This document shows positions 11,305-21,901 of a stretch of 64,000 nucleotides of DNA, piece by piece. A model generated the notes under the pieces. That model did no database searches, was not told the origin of the DNA, and saw only the letters and a program-made list of their open reading frames with translations. Position 1 is the stretch's first letter. Each line of letters opens with the position of its first letter. The translations under genes and the position numbers were made by a program. The stretch is from Albugo candida (lineage: Eukaryota > Oomycota > Peronosporomycetes > Albuginales > Albuginaceae), in the NCBI GenBank assembly GCA_905220665.1, contig CAJNAR010000021.1, positions 62,001 to 126,000 of the forward strand, read 5' to 3'.

Positions 11305-13440
11305 ATGCGCTCAATGATCCGTGCAAAATGGCAACCTTTTATGAGAAGTAACGTATCGGCGATGCTGCAAGGGCGAAATGATTGTATAAAGAGTCAGACG
11401 GTCTTGTGCTATCATACATTAAAGAAAAAGAGCTGGCATGAAACTGAAATATTAAAAGGAAAAATTCTCGAGATAGAAAGCACAACCGAGTCATCTTTAG
11501 ATGCATTTAAACATTTAAGATGTCTCGGTATATCACTCGGAACCCGTTATTACGCCATTTTACTTGCAAAACTGCAGGCAGAATCAGACTACTCGCAGAT
11601 AAAGCGCGTTTTGCAAGAGAAAAGAAACGATAAGCGGAACTATGAGTGTTTGACTCACAACACGTACAAAATTGATTTTCTTCAATTGTGTCGCTTTCGT
11701 ATGCTTCTTAACCTGCACGAAGAAGACTTAAATGAGGTCCAAAATTGCTTTGAGACCTGTCTCCGCGGAAGGCACAACAAACTGGGAATCTATGAGGAAG
11801 ACCCGTACAATTTATTGCTTCGATTAGAGTGTTTTTTCCCATTTCCGTCAGAAAAACTCGACAGTATTTTCATCAGAATCAAGCAGATTTTGTCGATAAT
11901 GGATCGAAATGAACAAAGAATCTCATTTTCGGCATCACACACGCTGGCCCGTTTCATTATCGGACAGCCAAAAAGTAGTTTGGAAGAGTTTGAGGTTACA
12001 CGAACGCGCGAAAGCGATACAGAAGGTCCCTTATGTGCCGGCGTCGTCATTAAAGAGCTCTTTTCAAGATATCCGTCCGTATTCGAGGATACATCGTGGC
12101 TTGTCTCGCAACTGATTAGTGACGCTGCTTGTGCAAGCGACCTTGAGTCGTGTCTTGTGCTGGTAAAATATGCTCAAGAATTCAATATTCCCATTTCCGA
12201 ATCTATTTTCGGTCATCTATTACGTCTTACGCAAATGGACGGCTCAGTTGTTGACAAATTGTACATTGATTTCAAGTCCAGAGATGCTGTATGTCCAGTC
12301 CGAAGCGAGCCCGGAAGACCAGGACAAAGGCTGTTGCACTGTGCTGTTAGTGATCGAGATTTTTATCGCATTATGGTTTTGCTACATGAGATGGAGCATT
12401 ATAAAGTTGAAGCTCATGCGAGAACCCTCATCACTTTGCTGAAAGCCGTATCTGCACATCGGCAAGAATGTCACGATGCCAAGCACGCAGCTGGTTCGGA
12501 AATAGAGATTGAGCCTGGCTGTCCGTCTATCTTGGAGCTGTTCCAGATGTTCCCATTCGTTTTTGGCGACTCTCTCGAAGCTGCTGTTCACGGTATCCGG
12601 CTCAGTGCAATGGCCAAAGAGTATGATGGAGCGCTAAAGATTCTTCGATCACGAATTTGGACACGCGACATGCAATTTCCGAAAATCCTTTTCGCCTCCT
12701 TTCTATATATAAGTATGCGTACAGATCGTATTTCTGGTGAAATGGTGAGTGATGTTCATCCACGAGAATCCATTTTGGTTGAAGTTGAACAACTTTACGA
12801 GCTTCAACATGGCAAATCGAGATATCCTCTTTATGGTCTCATCGCACGGCATTGTGAGTATCGCGATGATTTCGAGACTTTTCTCCAGTTTTTGGACCGA
12901 TGGCAGCAAAGTACACCTAGTGACCAACCACCAGCACTCTCGCCTAAAGCATCGAAGCGTGCCTTGCGGTACTTTACAAGGCAACTGTACAAGTTAAGAG
13001 AAACAGCAGACGAACGACACGATATCCGGCTAGAAGATGAAGAAGTTATCATTACATTCCTCAAGCGCTATGATCGAGTTTTTGTGTGGAATCGTCGAAA
13101 TCTATCCGATTTACTTCTGATGAGTGATTCACTGGGATACCGTCATGGAGTTTTGTCGATATTTGACGCCTCAGTATCGACCGATCTGGTATTATCTCTT
13201 CCTGCAAATGCAACCGTTCTGAAAACTTTGCTCGCTCTGGAAAGTCAAAAGAAAAAAAGTGGAGACCTCAAGGACAACGCTAACGCTTATACGTCCCGAA
13301 TTAGTGATGCAATTGCATGGATGGAAAAACATGGACAACTCGATGAAGTACTTCAACTAGATCCGAGTTTCACTCCAGTCAAAGCACGCCTGAATGCTAT
13401 TCACGCATTAGAAAATCAGAAAGTACACGAAGCCGACTGA
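11305..13440 (+). CDS. Large helical-repeat (PPR-like) protein, probably mitochondrial
   Basis: A single-exon gene of 711 residues. The frame opens at GTG 11284, but the first ATG at 11305 starts a basic, Arg/Ser/Met-rich leader (MRSMIRAKWQPFMRSNVSAM) compatible with a mitochondrial presequence. The rest is predicted by eye to be almost entirely helical, with paired helices of about 35 residues such as ESCLVLVKYAQEFNIPISES and FYRIMVLLHEMEHYKVEAHA. These resemble pentatricopeptide repeats without a clean consensus. PPR proteins process organellar RNA. The assignment to PPR is an inference from spacing; a different alpha-solenoid is possible. Confidence 0.65.
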   Translation: MRSMIRAKWQPFMRSNVSAMLQGRNDCIKSQTVLCYHTLKKKSWHETEILKGKILEIESTTESSLDAFKHLRCLGISLGTRYYAILLAKLQAESDYSQIKRVLQEKRNDKRNYECLTHNTYKIDFLQLCRFRMLLNLHEEDLNEVQNCFETCLRGRHNKLGIYEEDPYNLLLRLECFFPFPSEKLDSIFIRIKQILSIMDRNEQRISFSASHTLARFIIGQPKSSLEEFEVTRTRESDTEGPLCAGVVIKELFSRYPSVFEDTSWLVSQLISDAACASDLESCLVLVKYAQEFNIPISESIFGHLLRLTQMDGSVVDKLYIDFKSRDAVCPVRSEPGRPGQRLLHCAVSDRDFYRIMVLLHEMEHYKVEAHARTLITLLKAVSAHRQECHDAKHAAGSEIEIEPGCPSILELFQMFPFVFGDSLEAAVHGIRLSAMAKEYDGALKILRSRIWTRDMQFPKILFASFLYISMRTDRISGEMVSDVHPRESILVEVEQLYELQHGKSRYPLYGLIARHCEYRDDFETFLQFLDRWQQSTPSDQPPALSPKASKRALRYFTRQLYKLRETADERHDIRLEDEEVIITFLKRYDRVFVWNRRNLSDLLLMSDSLGYRHGVLSIFDASVSTDLVLSLPANATVLKTLLALESQKKKSGDLKDNANAYTSRISDAIAWMEKHGQLDEVLQLDPSFTPVKARLNAIHALENQKVHEAD

Positions 13441-13803
13441 ATTCCTCGACAGGATCAGTCGAATCACAGTAAGGAGAGGTCAGAATCGAGTCACGGCACT
13501 CGCAATAATATTATCAGTGCTTCGTGTGACGTCTGAGCACAATAGAATCAAAGTATAATCCTTTCGCTTCTTTCAATACATTTGATGCCTTTGTTCTTTC
13601 TATACAGATACGGATCGATTACATCGAATGTAAATATTTTTTCAAGAGCTTAGGGCGTGTTGTACTCACTCTAAAAGTCATTACATTCAGTCAGGCTATC
13701 GGAATGACTTGAGACTTGTCGAGCTCCAACCTATTCGCAAGGAGCATCGGCTTTTGCATTACGACACACATTCTGTCGTCATCGGATCAGCTTTGGCAAT
13801 CTG
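13441..13803. other. Intergenic region, no feature seen
   Basis: 363 AT-leaning bases between two plus-strand genes. I see no open frame of interest, no tRNA fold and no repeat. It presumably holds the 3' end of the upstream transcript and the promoter of the Ost3/6 gene. Confidence 0.5.
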
Positions 13804-14960
13804 GTGTGGACAACACTATCCAAGATGGTTTTGATGCTGGGAACTTGTGTGCTCTTTCATAGCCATCTCGTTGCTATATTTGAAGCCCAAGCACTCGATA
13901 GATTTGCGCACAGACTATTGCCAATATCATCGCTTCAATCTAATCCCAATCGTACGGAAATTCATTCCTGGCCATCACACGCTTTTTGGTCAAATGATTG
14001 GGACACTTACTGGGAATATTATATGGGAAAATCAGAACCTGAAAGAAATCATCCGATCGTTTTGTACTTTACAAATAAATCAGAAAATATTTTCGGTAAT
14101 ACAGAATTTGAAGAAAAAACGTCAACATGGCTAAATGTGCTCGCTGCGCTTCACAAAGAGTTTTCAAGAGGCCCAGAAACCCATCAACTTGCAATGAATG
14201 TTCCCGTAATAATCGTAAGCGAATCAAAACCGCGAATTCATGTACGTGAAAGTGATATTTCTCCTAATATCCAGTCTCCTTCATCCATTATCAGCATTCT
14301 GTTAGGTCTGTGCCGTCTTTATTATGGCTGGAACCACGACACTCTTCATTGTTCAATCGACTCGCCTCTCCTTCAACTCAAAATACTTTGTACTTGACAG
14401 AAGACGTGACTTTGGATTCCAAGGTTTTACATCAACGAATCCAAGATTTTTTCACGAGCAATTGGCAACTTCATATTCGCGAACCAATCGAAAACCCTGA
14501 CTCACAATCCGATGATAGCATTTCAATTTTCGATGTACTCTCTGCGGTAAGTATGATTGGATTCATACTTCGAGCGCTATACGATTATCGAACATCAATC
14601 ATTCAGCTTATTGGTCGAAGATCGTCTTGGTTTGTTGGCAGCGTGCTCGTACTTCAATTTGCATTATGTGGCCTAGTGCACTCCGTTTTGCATCGTTCCC
14701 CGTTATTCTTCTTCCATCCACAATTTGGCTTATTTTTGATCCATCCCAGCGCCAGAAAACAATTTTGGTTTGAAGGGCTTTTCTTTGGAAGCTCCAGTTT
14801 GCTCGTGTCGATTGCGGCGTTATCGATAAGCTACGCTATGCCTCTTGTGAAGGACGAGACACGTACCCATGAGCTTCTTAGGCTTGCAATCTTCACGATC
14901 GGCACTGTCTATGCGTTGACCTACGCTACCTTTGCTTTAAAGTATCGATGGCTTTCCTGA
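13804..14960 (+). CDS. OST3: Oligosaccharyltransferase Ost3/Ost6 (MAGT1/TUSC3) subunit
   Basis: Two exons, 13804-14241 and 14295-14960, with a 53-nt intron, give 367 residues. The N-terminus is a signal peptide (MVLMLGTCVLFHSHLVAIF), followed by a lumenal thioredoxin-like domain (PIVLYFTN; the splice creates HHSVRSVPSLLWL, the cis-Pro strand). Four membrane helices follow (ISIFDVLSAVSMIGFILRAL, WFVGSVLVLQFALCGLVHSV, GSSSLLVSIAALSISYAMPL, LLRLAIFTIGTVYALTYATF), the Ost3/6 architecture. It would help STT3 (also in this window) glycosylate slow substrates. The usual CxxC is absent: the equivalent loop reads NKSENIFGNTEF without cysteine, so it is probably redox-inactive. Confidence 0.85.
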
Positions 14961-15030
14961 TCATGGTTCTGGAATAGCGTTTGCACATGAAATCAAGCAT
15001 TTCTAGATTTTTTCTATTCAATATAATTGG

Positions 15031-15297
15031 CTAAAATATATCCTGCTCACTTAAGTAAAGAGTCGTTTTCTTCAGCGACGCAAAGCAGCGGAAACACTTT
15101 TTGTCACGAGAATTTTCGGCCACTCGACGTTGCTTATCGCTCTGCACACGCACTGTAATCCTCTCCTTTCTCATCCGTACCATTAAGAATTCCTGAGGCT
15201 CGATTGCTGGTGAATGACGGTAACAGCCAAACCGAAAGTGAAGTTCACTACTCGAAATCTGAATGTTTTGTATAAAGCGCCAAACACCAGCGGTCAT
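15031..15297 (-). CDS. Small hypothetical basic protein
   Basis: An 88-residue ATG-to-stop frame between two plus-strand genes. It is basic with three cysteines (FGCYRHSP, KKCFRCFASLKK). No family recognised. The mean composition is protein-like, and no plus-strand gene overlaps it, but the frame could be fortuitous. Confidence 0.3.
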   Translation of the reverse strand: MTAGVWRFIQNIQISSSELHFRFGCYRHSPAIEPQEFLMVRMRKERITVRVQSDKQRRVAENSRDKKCFRCFASLKKTTLYLSEQDIF

Positions 15298-15391
15298 GAC
15301 GTAAATGGTATGAAATGTGATCCTATTTGTAATTTATGATTTTACGATTATTGAACCTTTTGTGTGCAAAGGATCTTTTCAAACTAATCGA

Positions 15392-18300
15392 ATGCTTTTG
15401 TCCAGCAAAGCGACCAGAAACAGCATGAGAATGACTGCAAAATCACATGCTGTAGCTGCTCCTGCTCCCATCAATACACCGAGTTTGCGGAAAGAAAACC
15501 AAAAGAAGGATGGAAATCTGAGTAACCCTTCCAGCGGGCATGTAGGATGGGGTGTCAAGTCAGGCAAGGAGGAGGTCAGCTTGGATGGGGAAAAGGAGAT
15601 TCATGCAGAGAGGAATGGCTCATACCAGCAATGCAATGGGAGGATATCGTCAATGAGTACTGTGATACCAAATGCGAATAAATCGTGGAATGATCTGGAT
15701 GGCTCTCCTATACAGCAGAAGATTCAACGAGAAGAGATTAGTAGTCGAAGTACACAGTCAGTGCAAAGCGAATCCTCGTTCAGTCCAACACTTTGTAAGC
15801 AGATGTCTATAATGAATATTACCAATTGGTGTGATGATCCATTTGAAGAAGAAACAGCGCGTTTTAGACCGCAGGTGGACAAGGTCACGGAATCTTTCGA
15901 CGGAAAAAAGAGAACGACTGGGACCAGTGATTTGCATGAAGAAGCTAACCATACTGCTAGCAGAGACGACACTTTGATCTCAGACCGTGCGCAACAAACG
16001 GGAAGCATAAGCTCAGATTCGAGAAATGAGACTCGACAATATCCTGGCTCGAGTACAACGCCGTGGCGCAATAACCAGCTCAGCGAGAGTGCGTTTGATT
16101 CGAATGATGGCATCCCCCCACGACCCCTTCGGCAGCACGGAAGTGGTCATTTGGAGGGAAGTTTGGTTCGGTCTGACGAAGGCAATTCTTTTTGGGCACA
16201 AGATCACAGTCATCAACGGATGAACCGGCATCAACCATCGGTAGAGAACGGAAGTCACATCAACAGACGGAAGGAGTACAATGGACAGAGTCGATATTAC
16301 CTGGACGTTCCAACTAATGATGGATATTCACGCCAAGACTTGCGTGAAGATATAATTGATCCACCCGTTTACTGTGCTCCATATGATCATGACGCAGCTG
16401 GAGAGGATTCTTCGACGCCTTCAGCCGCATTTGTGACCCCTTCATCGACTTTTGAGGATAATTCAGCCGACTCTCCCACGGCTTACGTGAAAAGAGTTTA
16501 TTCTGGCCAGTACTCGGATCGAGATAAAGGAATCTCTCAAAGCGACAAGACGTGGCGATCTACTTCCGCTTTTCACTCGTCGAATCCATATGCCAGTCCG
16601 TGGACTATTCGTAATGAAAACGGAGAGTATCCGAGACAGCAACATTTGAGTCGTCCTCCGCTCAGTGAAACCAACCTCAAGGAAACACAACCACCAAACG
16701 GATTTGTCAGTACGACTCATGCCACACGCGCGTTTGGTCCAAATACTGCGACAGCAGAATGTGAGAAGCGTGTTCAGATCTTACGGAGATCGGAGCCGAA
16801 AATGCTTTATGACCACAAATCCGGTAGAATGGTCACAGTGGATCCAAGTGATACAGGACCAAAAGCGGCGATTCAATCGGCCAATCGAAGAGTGAAAACA
16901 TTATCATATACTCCCAAAACAAGCCAAAAACAGGTCAGTTTGACAATGGAACGCGAAATGGATGCGAGAAAAATGGAGAACGACGCTTTACTTGCAAGAA
17001 GTACGCCACGAAGTAGCGTGTCAAAGATTATCGCCTCCGATCATAATTTCAAGGTAGTCAAATCGAAAGCTAAGAAAGCAATCCTCACGTATCGACCTAT
17101 CTCGAGTGGCTGCAACATCAGTAAAGCAAGCTCACGTGTTTGTGGTGAAGAGGATGAAGCTTCTGAAGCAGACAAAGAAGGCGTCAATGCGAAAAAATTG
17201 ACCGTATCAGAGGAGAAGCACGAGATAGCGAGTCTGCTTCCCAGTGAAGCTGTATATCATAAGAAGAGAGACGACAAAGCAACAGAGCGGAGTGACAAAA
17301 GATCAAAAAGTAAGAAAAGTTTACTGTTCACAAAAGTGCAAGCCACACGCCGAAAAGCGAGGAAATTTGACAAGATGGAAGTTTCTCGTTCTTCGAGTGT
17401 ACAGGAAAAGAAACGACGTACCAGAGTCAGCATACAAAGGACCGAGGAATATGGGAATCATGCTCCAGCTTCATTGGAGGCAGTTCGACCCAAAACCCGC
17501 TCTGGAATGGATGTCGATTTACTGAAGCGCATTCCTGAAGGTGGCGGTGTTGTGGTGCTGACCGACGGACAGCATGGAATCGATCACTCCTTTGAGGGGA
17601 TTGGGGAGTTTGAGACTGTCAAATCTCGTCGGACAATACACTTGGAAAGGAAAATGAGGCGGGAAGTCGCATGCAAACCTTCCGGCGGCGGAAGAACGAA
17701 GAAAGATGGAGGCATTGTGGTTAATGTTCGATCCAATTTGACCAGAAGAGTCAAAAGGAAAGGAATTCCTATCTCAGTGCAATCAGAGCCCAAGCAACCA
17801 AAGCGTCTTGGAAGAGAGAATTTAGCCAATGTCGATAGAAACTCAACAACCAGAACGAAACTGAATGAACAAGGAGTTCAGAGAGAAAGTGTGAATACCA
17901 TACAGAAGACAGAGCCTATGAAAAAGGCTGACTCTACAAGCGGCGCACGATCAGAGCAAAAGTCGAAAACGAAGATTGGTAGAAGCAATGAAGAATCCAG
18001 TCTTGAAAGCGTGGATCGTGGCGTTAAATCTGTCGACGTGGAAGGAAATGCTCGGACATCTACAAAAACGAGCCCAGATAAGACAAAAAAAGATCGCTGG
18101 AGACAAAAAGCGGTAAGTTCAACGAGTAGAGACAGTTCGGCAGCGTCAGATCGTCGAGGAAAGGAAGCCCTACAAAAGCGTTACGCGAAGAAAATTGACG
18201 TTACTACCATAAGGAAAGAAGAGGGAGACCGAAATGATTCGAGGATTTTGCTTCCTAACCCTCAGCTAAAGCACAAGAGCAATCGAGCTGTCTCTCGAAA

Positions 18301-18583
18301 GCCACCGGTCGAATCAAAAGATCGACACTCCAAGGACCGACTCTCAAAGGACTGCTCGCACGATGGAATGTCTACAAAAAGCACCACGAAAGCCTCATCC
18401 GCTTCCTTCGCATTAAGCCTTGGAAAAAATGTACCTGAGGATCAGTCATCGGTGAAAAATGAATCAGTTGGAACACCTCCGCTTACAAAGTTGCAAGCGG
18501 GTGCGAGTAAGCGCGAAGAGAATCGAAAACGAGCCCCAAACAAATCAATGAAACGCGTCTATGTCGCAAAAAATAAACCCTGA
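15392..18583 (+). CDS. PRRC2/BAT2-N-like disordered protein
   Basis: A single-exon gene; the first ATG in frame is 15392, giving 1063 residues. Near residue 25 the sequence APAPINTPSLRKENQKKDGN followed by HVGWG matches the BAT2 N-terminal motif of animal PRRC2 proteins and plant MOS1 (P-x-N-x-P-S-L-K-x-E-N ... G-W). The remainder is low-complexity: Ser/Arg/Lys/Glu-rich, with a strongly basic C-terminal half (RRKARKFDKMEVSRSSSVQE). PRRC2 proteins bind mRNA and initiation factors and localise to stress granules. A non-coding or short upstream exon is possible because the open frame extends 5' without an ATG. Confidence 0.65.
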   Translation: MLLSSKATRNSMRMTAKSHAVAAPAPINTPSLRKENQKKDGNLSNPSSGHVGWGVKSGKEEVSLDGEKEIHAERNGSYQQCNGRISSMSTVIPNANKSWNDLDGSPIQQKIQREEISSRSTQSVQSESSFSPTLCKQMSIMNITNWCDDPFEEETARFRPQVDKVTESFDGKKRTTGTSDLHEEANHTASRDDTLISDRAQQTGSISSDSRNETRQYPGSSTTPWRNNQLSESAFDSNDGIPPRPLRQHGSGHLEGSLVRSDEGNSFWAQDHSHQRMNRHQPSVENGSHINRRKEYNGQSRYYLDVPTNDGYSRQDLREDIIDPPVYCAPYDHDAAGEDSSTPSAAFVTPSSTFEDNSADSPTAYVKRVYSGQYSDRDKGISQSDKTWRSTSAFHSSNPYASPWTIRNENGEYPRQQHLSRPPLSETNLKETQPPNGFVSTTHATRAFGPNTATAECEKRVQILRRSEPKMLYDHKSGRMVTVDPSDTGPKAAIQSANRRVKTLSYTPKTSQKQVSLTMEREMDARKMENDALLARSTPRSSVSKIIASDHNFKVVKSKAKKAILTYRPISSGCNISKASSRVCGEEDEASEADKEGVNAKKLTVSEEKHEIASLLPSEAVYHKKRDDKATERSDKRSKSKKSLLFTKVQATRRKARKFDKMEVSRSSSVQEKKRRTRVSIQRTEEYGNHAPASLEAVRPKTRSGMDVDLLKRIPEGGGVVVLTDGQHGIDHSFEGIGEFETVKSRRTIHLERKMRREVACKPSGGGRTKKDGGIVVNVRSNLTRRVKRKGIPISVQSEPKQPKRLGRENLANVDRNSTTRTKLNEQGVQRESVNTIQKTEPMKKADSTSGARSEQKSKTKIGRSNEESSLESVDRGVKSVDVEGNARTSTKTSPDKTKKDRWRQKAVSSTSRDSSAASDRRGKEALQKRYAKKIDVTTIRKEEGDRNDSRILLPNPQLKHKSNRAVSRKPPVESKDRHSKDRLSKDCSHDGMSTKSTTKASSASFALSLGKNVPEDQSSVKNESVGTPPLTKLQAGASKREENRKRAPNKSMKRVYVAKNKP

Positions 18584-18631
18584 AGCATTATGATGAGAAT
18601 GAATGTATTTTGCTTGGTACGCTCTGCGGAG

Positions 18632-18991
18632 TCAGACCAACGTATCGCATTTTTGGAGAATCTGAAGAGAGATTGAGTCAATTCAATAGAAAAGAACGTT
18701 TACCACAACGCCACTCACCTCTTTCATAAGTCTGATCGTTCTGGGATGCACGCTTTGATGAAGCTTTTTCACATTTGCTTTGATCAACTTCTTGGCCGAA
18801 TCGTTTGTTTGTTTGCCATTCGTTTGATACAAAAACTGTTTGCTTTTGTGTCGTGATTCCTCAGGTACCTTTAGCGCTTTACTGTTACGTTTATTCCTTC
18901 TTTTCAGAGCTTTCACATCCTTTTTCTTTGTATTTTTCGACGTTTCTGTCTCTCGACCGTGCAGGAAAAGCTTTGTCACGCGCTCCGACAT
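18632..18991 (-). CDS. Small, strongly basic protein (nucleolar-type)
   Basis: Two exons, complement of 18632-18661 and 18719-18991, with a 57-nt GTGAGT...TTCAG intron in phase 0, give 100 residues ending ILQKCDTLV. The composition is very Lys/Arg-rich (TKKKDVKALKRRNKRNSKAL) with a helical C-terminus (TIRLMKE). This resembles small nucleolar or ribosome-assembly factors, but no family is recognised. It is transcribed divergently from the BART gene with only 59 bases between the start codons. Confidence 0.6.
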
Positions 18992-19050
18992 TTCTGTAGT
19001 ACAGCAAACCGCAAAACGATCTCAACCCTGAAACGACACAATTCGATGGA

Positions 19051-19671
19051 ATGGATCTGAGTGCTGGCATCGAAGACCCGACTGTGAGAGCTTTTGCAGC
19101 GTTCATTGCGAATCCGAGTTTCCAAAAGACTTTTGAGGAGTTTTTCCTGGAGAACTCAGCTGCTTTCAAGTCTGATGACGAGCATCGGCTCGAATATATG
19201 ACCATTTACCAGACGTTCCAAGCGAAATTCAATGAAAAAATGGAAGGTAACTACGATTCTGTGAAATGAATTCTACATACTCAGTCACAAGTCGCAGAGT
19301 TCTTGAGGCAAGAGGGTCTAAGTGAGGAAGAATTTGAGTCAAAATGCGCAGCATTGATTGAGAATCAAGCTGATCGAAAAGCCAATCAGTATCTCGATAT
19401 CGTGCTGGCGTCCATGAGCTATGACGCTTTCTACAAGCTGATGCTGATAATGCGTCGAAGAGCAGAGGCAAAAATCCAAAGGAGTGGTATGCAATCCGAC
19501 AAAAAGTCGCTCAAAGGTACCAGAGACGAAGAAGAGTCGAACGCTTGCGTGGATGACGACGAGAGTACAATGGAAGACAGTGAGGCAAAGTCGAGTATCA
19601 GATGCTCAGAAGATTCAAAAGACACTAAAGATTATAAATCTGCTAAAGAAACGCATGATGAGAAAAAATAA
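19051..19671 (+). CDS. BART-domain protein (CFAP36/ARL2BP-like)
   Basis: Two exons, 19051-19246 and 19292-19671, with a 45-nt intron in phase 1, give 191 residues. The BART fold occupies residues about 5-125: FAAFIANPSFQKTFEEFFLE, then EHRLEYMTIYQTFQAKF, and after the splice FLRQEGLSEEEFESKC. This is the order seen in ARL2BP and CFAP36 (CCDC104), which bind ARL2/ARL3 GTPases and are linked to cilia. The C-terminal 60 residues are acidic and low-complexity (EDSKDTKDYKSAKETHDEKK). Oomycete zoospores are flagellated, so a ciliary role fits. Confidence 0.85.
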
Positions 19672-19699
19672 AAGCAGATTTACTCACCTTACAATTACG

Positions 19700-20656
19700 T
19701 CAATTCTCTGTTCTTTGCTTTTTGCTCATTGGTACCAGCAAATGGCTAATATTGAGAGGATTCATCGTTGCAAGAGAGGGTAATGGGCCATTTGATGGGA
19801 GGATTAAAGGTGTCGAAGTGGGAATTGGAGTAGGAGGTACGATCATCGAGGTTACTGGACTCGCAATGGGACATTCTGACGTTGTTGCTGGCACAGATGT
19901 CACTTGTGCTTTAAAAGTATATCGCTTGACTGCGCCTGTGGTCACACATTGAAAGTTTTGAGTATCCTGCTCCATGTATTGTCTGTCAGCACAGACACGC
20001 CATGAGCAAAGTCGATTCTATTATGCATGAAACTCGTACTCGTACATTATGACGTCTTGAAAATGATCTTTTCCTCCGATTTCTGGCTCGCATCTCGGAA
20101 ACATTTCCAAAATTTGTGCCATAATCTCTTCCGGTGTATGACTTTGATCGCGTCCTCTATTTGGATTCACTTTCTCCATTTTTTCAAAAGCGCGCTGTAG
20201 GAATTTGAAAGCGCTCATTGTGCTACAGGCCGACCGTATGGCCTGTAAGAAGTAAAGACGTGCTGGTCCGATACGAATTGGTGTCTTCGAAGTGAGTGGG
20301 ATCACCTGATTTTTGGCAATAAAACTTCCATTCACAAAAAGACCATTTTTCCCCAAACATTCCATTTCAAAGCAGCATTTCTCGGCATTCCATAAAATTT
20401 TTGCATGTTGACGTGATATTGCCTTTTGTTCCCCCAAAGAGATGCGTGAACCGCTTGCAACTGGTCCTGACGAAGGCACAATTGGTCCTCGTCCTAGTTC
20501 TGTTGGGAGGTGTGTAATCAAAGCTTCGAAAGCTTGATCATCGGCAATACGACCAGATAGTTTAGCGTAAGCGAGTGGTGGACGTTTTTCAGTAAAGTAT
20601 TTCTCCAAAGACTTGCGTTTCTCCTCAATTGTTGGCACATTCGGATGCGCAGCCAT
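19700..20656 (-). CDS. FHA-domain protein
   Basis: Two exons, complement of 19700-19982 and 20046-20656, with a 63-nt intron in phase 2, give 297 residues. The FHA fold spans residues about 45-135: RGPIVPSSG, then SLGEQKAISRQHAKI with the S-R-x-H phosphothreonine-binding motif, KNGLFVNG with the N-G pair, and KTPIRIG closing the sandwich. This arrangement resembles the FHA domain of fungal FHL1 and animal FOXK. A helical segment and, in exon 2, a Pro/Thr/Ser-rich tail follow. No forkhead domain is seen. Likely a nuclear phospho-reader; ends 28 nt from the convergent BART gene. Confidence 0.8.
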
Positions 20657-20818
20657 GACGCATGTGATTCGCTAATTTCTGCATGGTAGTACCGGTAATA
20701 CTCCATTAAGTATCTCGATTATGATTGGGTAGATTTGATGTGGTGGCTGCCAGCCATTCCGCTGTTTTTGTAATTCAAAGTCTTCCGCTCTTCCGCTCCG
20801 CGAAAACAAAATCTCAGT

Positions 20819-21726
20819 ATGGCTGTCGGTATGTGTGATCAGTCACATAGTGCATCGTTACTTGTCTCCAACGAACTCTTTGCTCTCAATAGGGAAAAAC
20901 AAACGCTTGACCAAAGGCAAGAAAGGAGGAAAGAAGAAAGTGTGAGTATCTTTATAGGCGATTCATTTTGTCACAAGCTAATTTGGTACAATCGTGCAGT
21001 GTGGACCCTTTCACACGCAAAGACTGGTATGAAATCCGAGCACCGGCTATTTTCAGCGAGCGTACAGTTGGGAAAACGCTGGCAAATCGCTCTACCGGAC
21101 TGAAAAGCGCCATTGACAACCTCAAAGGACGCGTTTTCGAAGTGTGTTTAGCGGATTTGAACAAAGACGAAGAACAAAGCTTTCGTAAAATCCGTCTCAG
21201 TGCTGATGACATCCAAGGTTCCCAAATCATCACCGGTTTCCATGGGATGGATTTCACTCGAGACAAACTCTGCTCATTGATCCGTAAATGGCAAACTCTG
21301 ATTGAAGCCTTTGTCGATGTGAAGACCACAGATGGCTATCTGGTTCGATTGTTTTGCATTGCGTTCACGAAACGACGTCCAAATCAGATCAAAAAGACTT
21401 GTTACGCGCAAAGTGCACAAGTCCGAGCAATCCGCAAGAAAATGGTTCACATTATGACCGAAGAGGCCAGCAAATGTGACATCAAAGACCTTTTCCTTAA
21501 ATTTGTGCCTGAAATCATCGGAAAAGAAATTGAGAAAGCAACACAAGGAATCTACCCATTGCAAAATGTGTGTATCCGCAAAGCGAAAATTTTGAAGAAA
21601 CCAAAATTCGATTTAGTGCGTTTGATGGAGCTTCACGAAGGAGGATCAGAAGACAAAGGAGCTAAAGTTGGAAAGAAAGAAGATCAAATGGTGGAATCGA
21701 TGGCAGGCGCTGGTGGACGTTTATAA
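20819..21726 (+). CDS. RPS3A: Ribosomal protein eS1 (S3a)
   Basis: Three exons, 20819-20828, 20893-20941 and 21000-21726, with introns of 64 and 58 nt, give 261 residues. The first exon is only ten bases (MAV plus one base), and the splices restore the canonical N-terminus [20 protein letters not shown] followed by [15 protein letters not shown]. The rest aligns throughout with eS1, for example [20 protein letters not shown] and [18 protein letters not shown] structural protein of the 40S subunit near the mRNA exit. Introns clustered at the 5' end are typical of highly expressed ribosomal genes. Confidence 0.97.
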
Positions 21727-21901
21727 GCAAACAGCTCACAAAAACAGAGTCGCAAACCACATGAGATTTCTCTAGAAAATGTGTTATGAGCAAAACAAAG
21801 CGGAATTTCAAAAACTGTGAATTTTGATACCATGTCTGCAAGTACACATAACGGAAATCGTTTCTTTAACGGTTCTATACCTTGTAAGCTTCCATGTTGC
21901 C

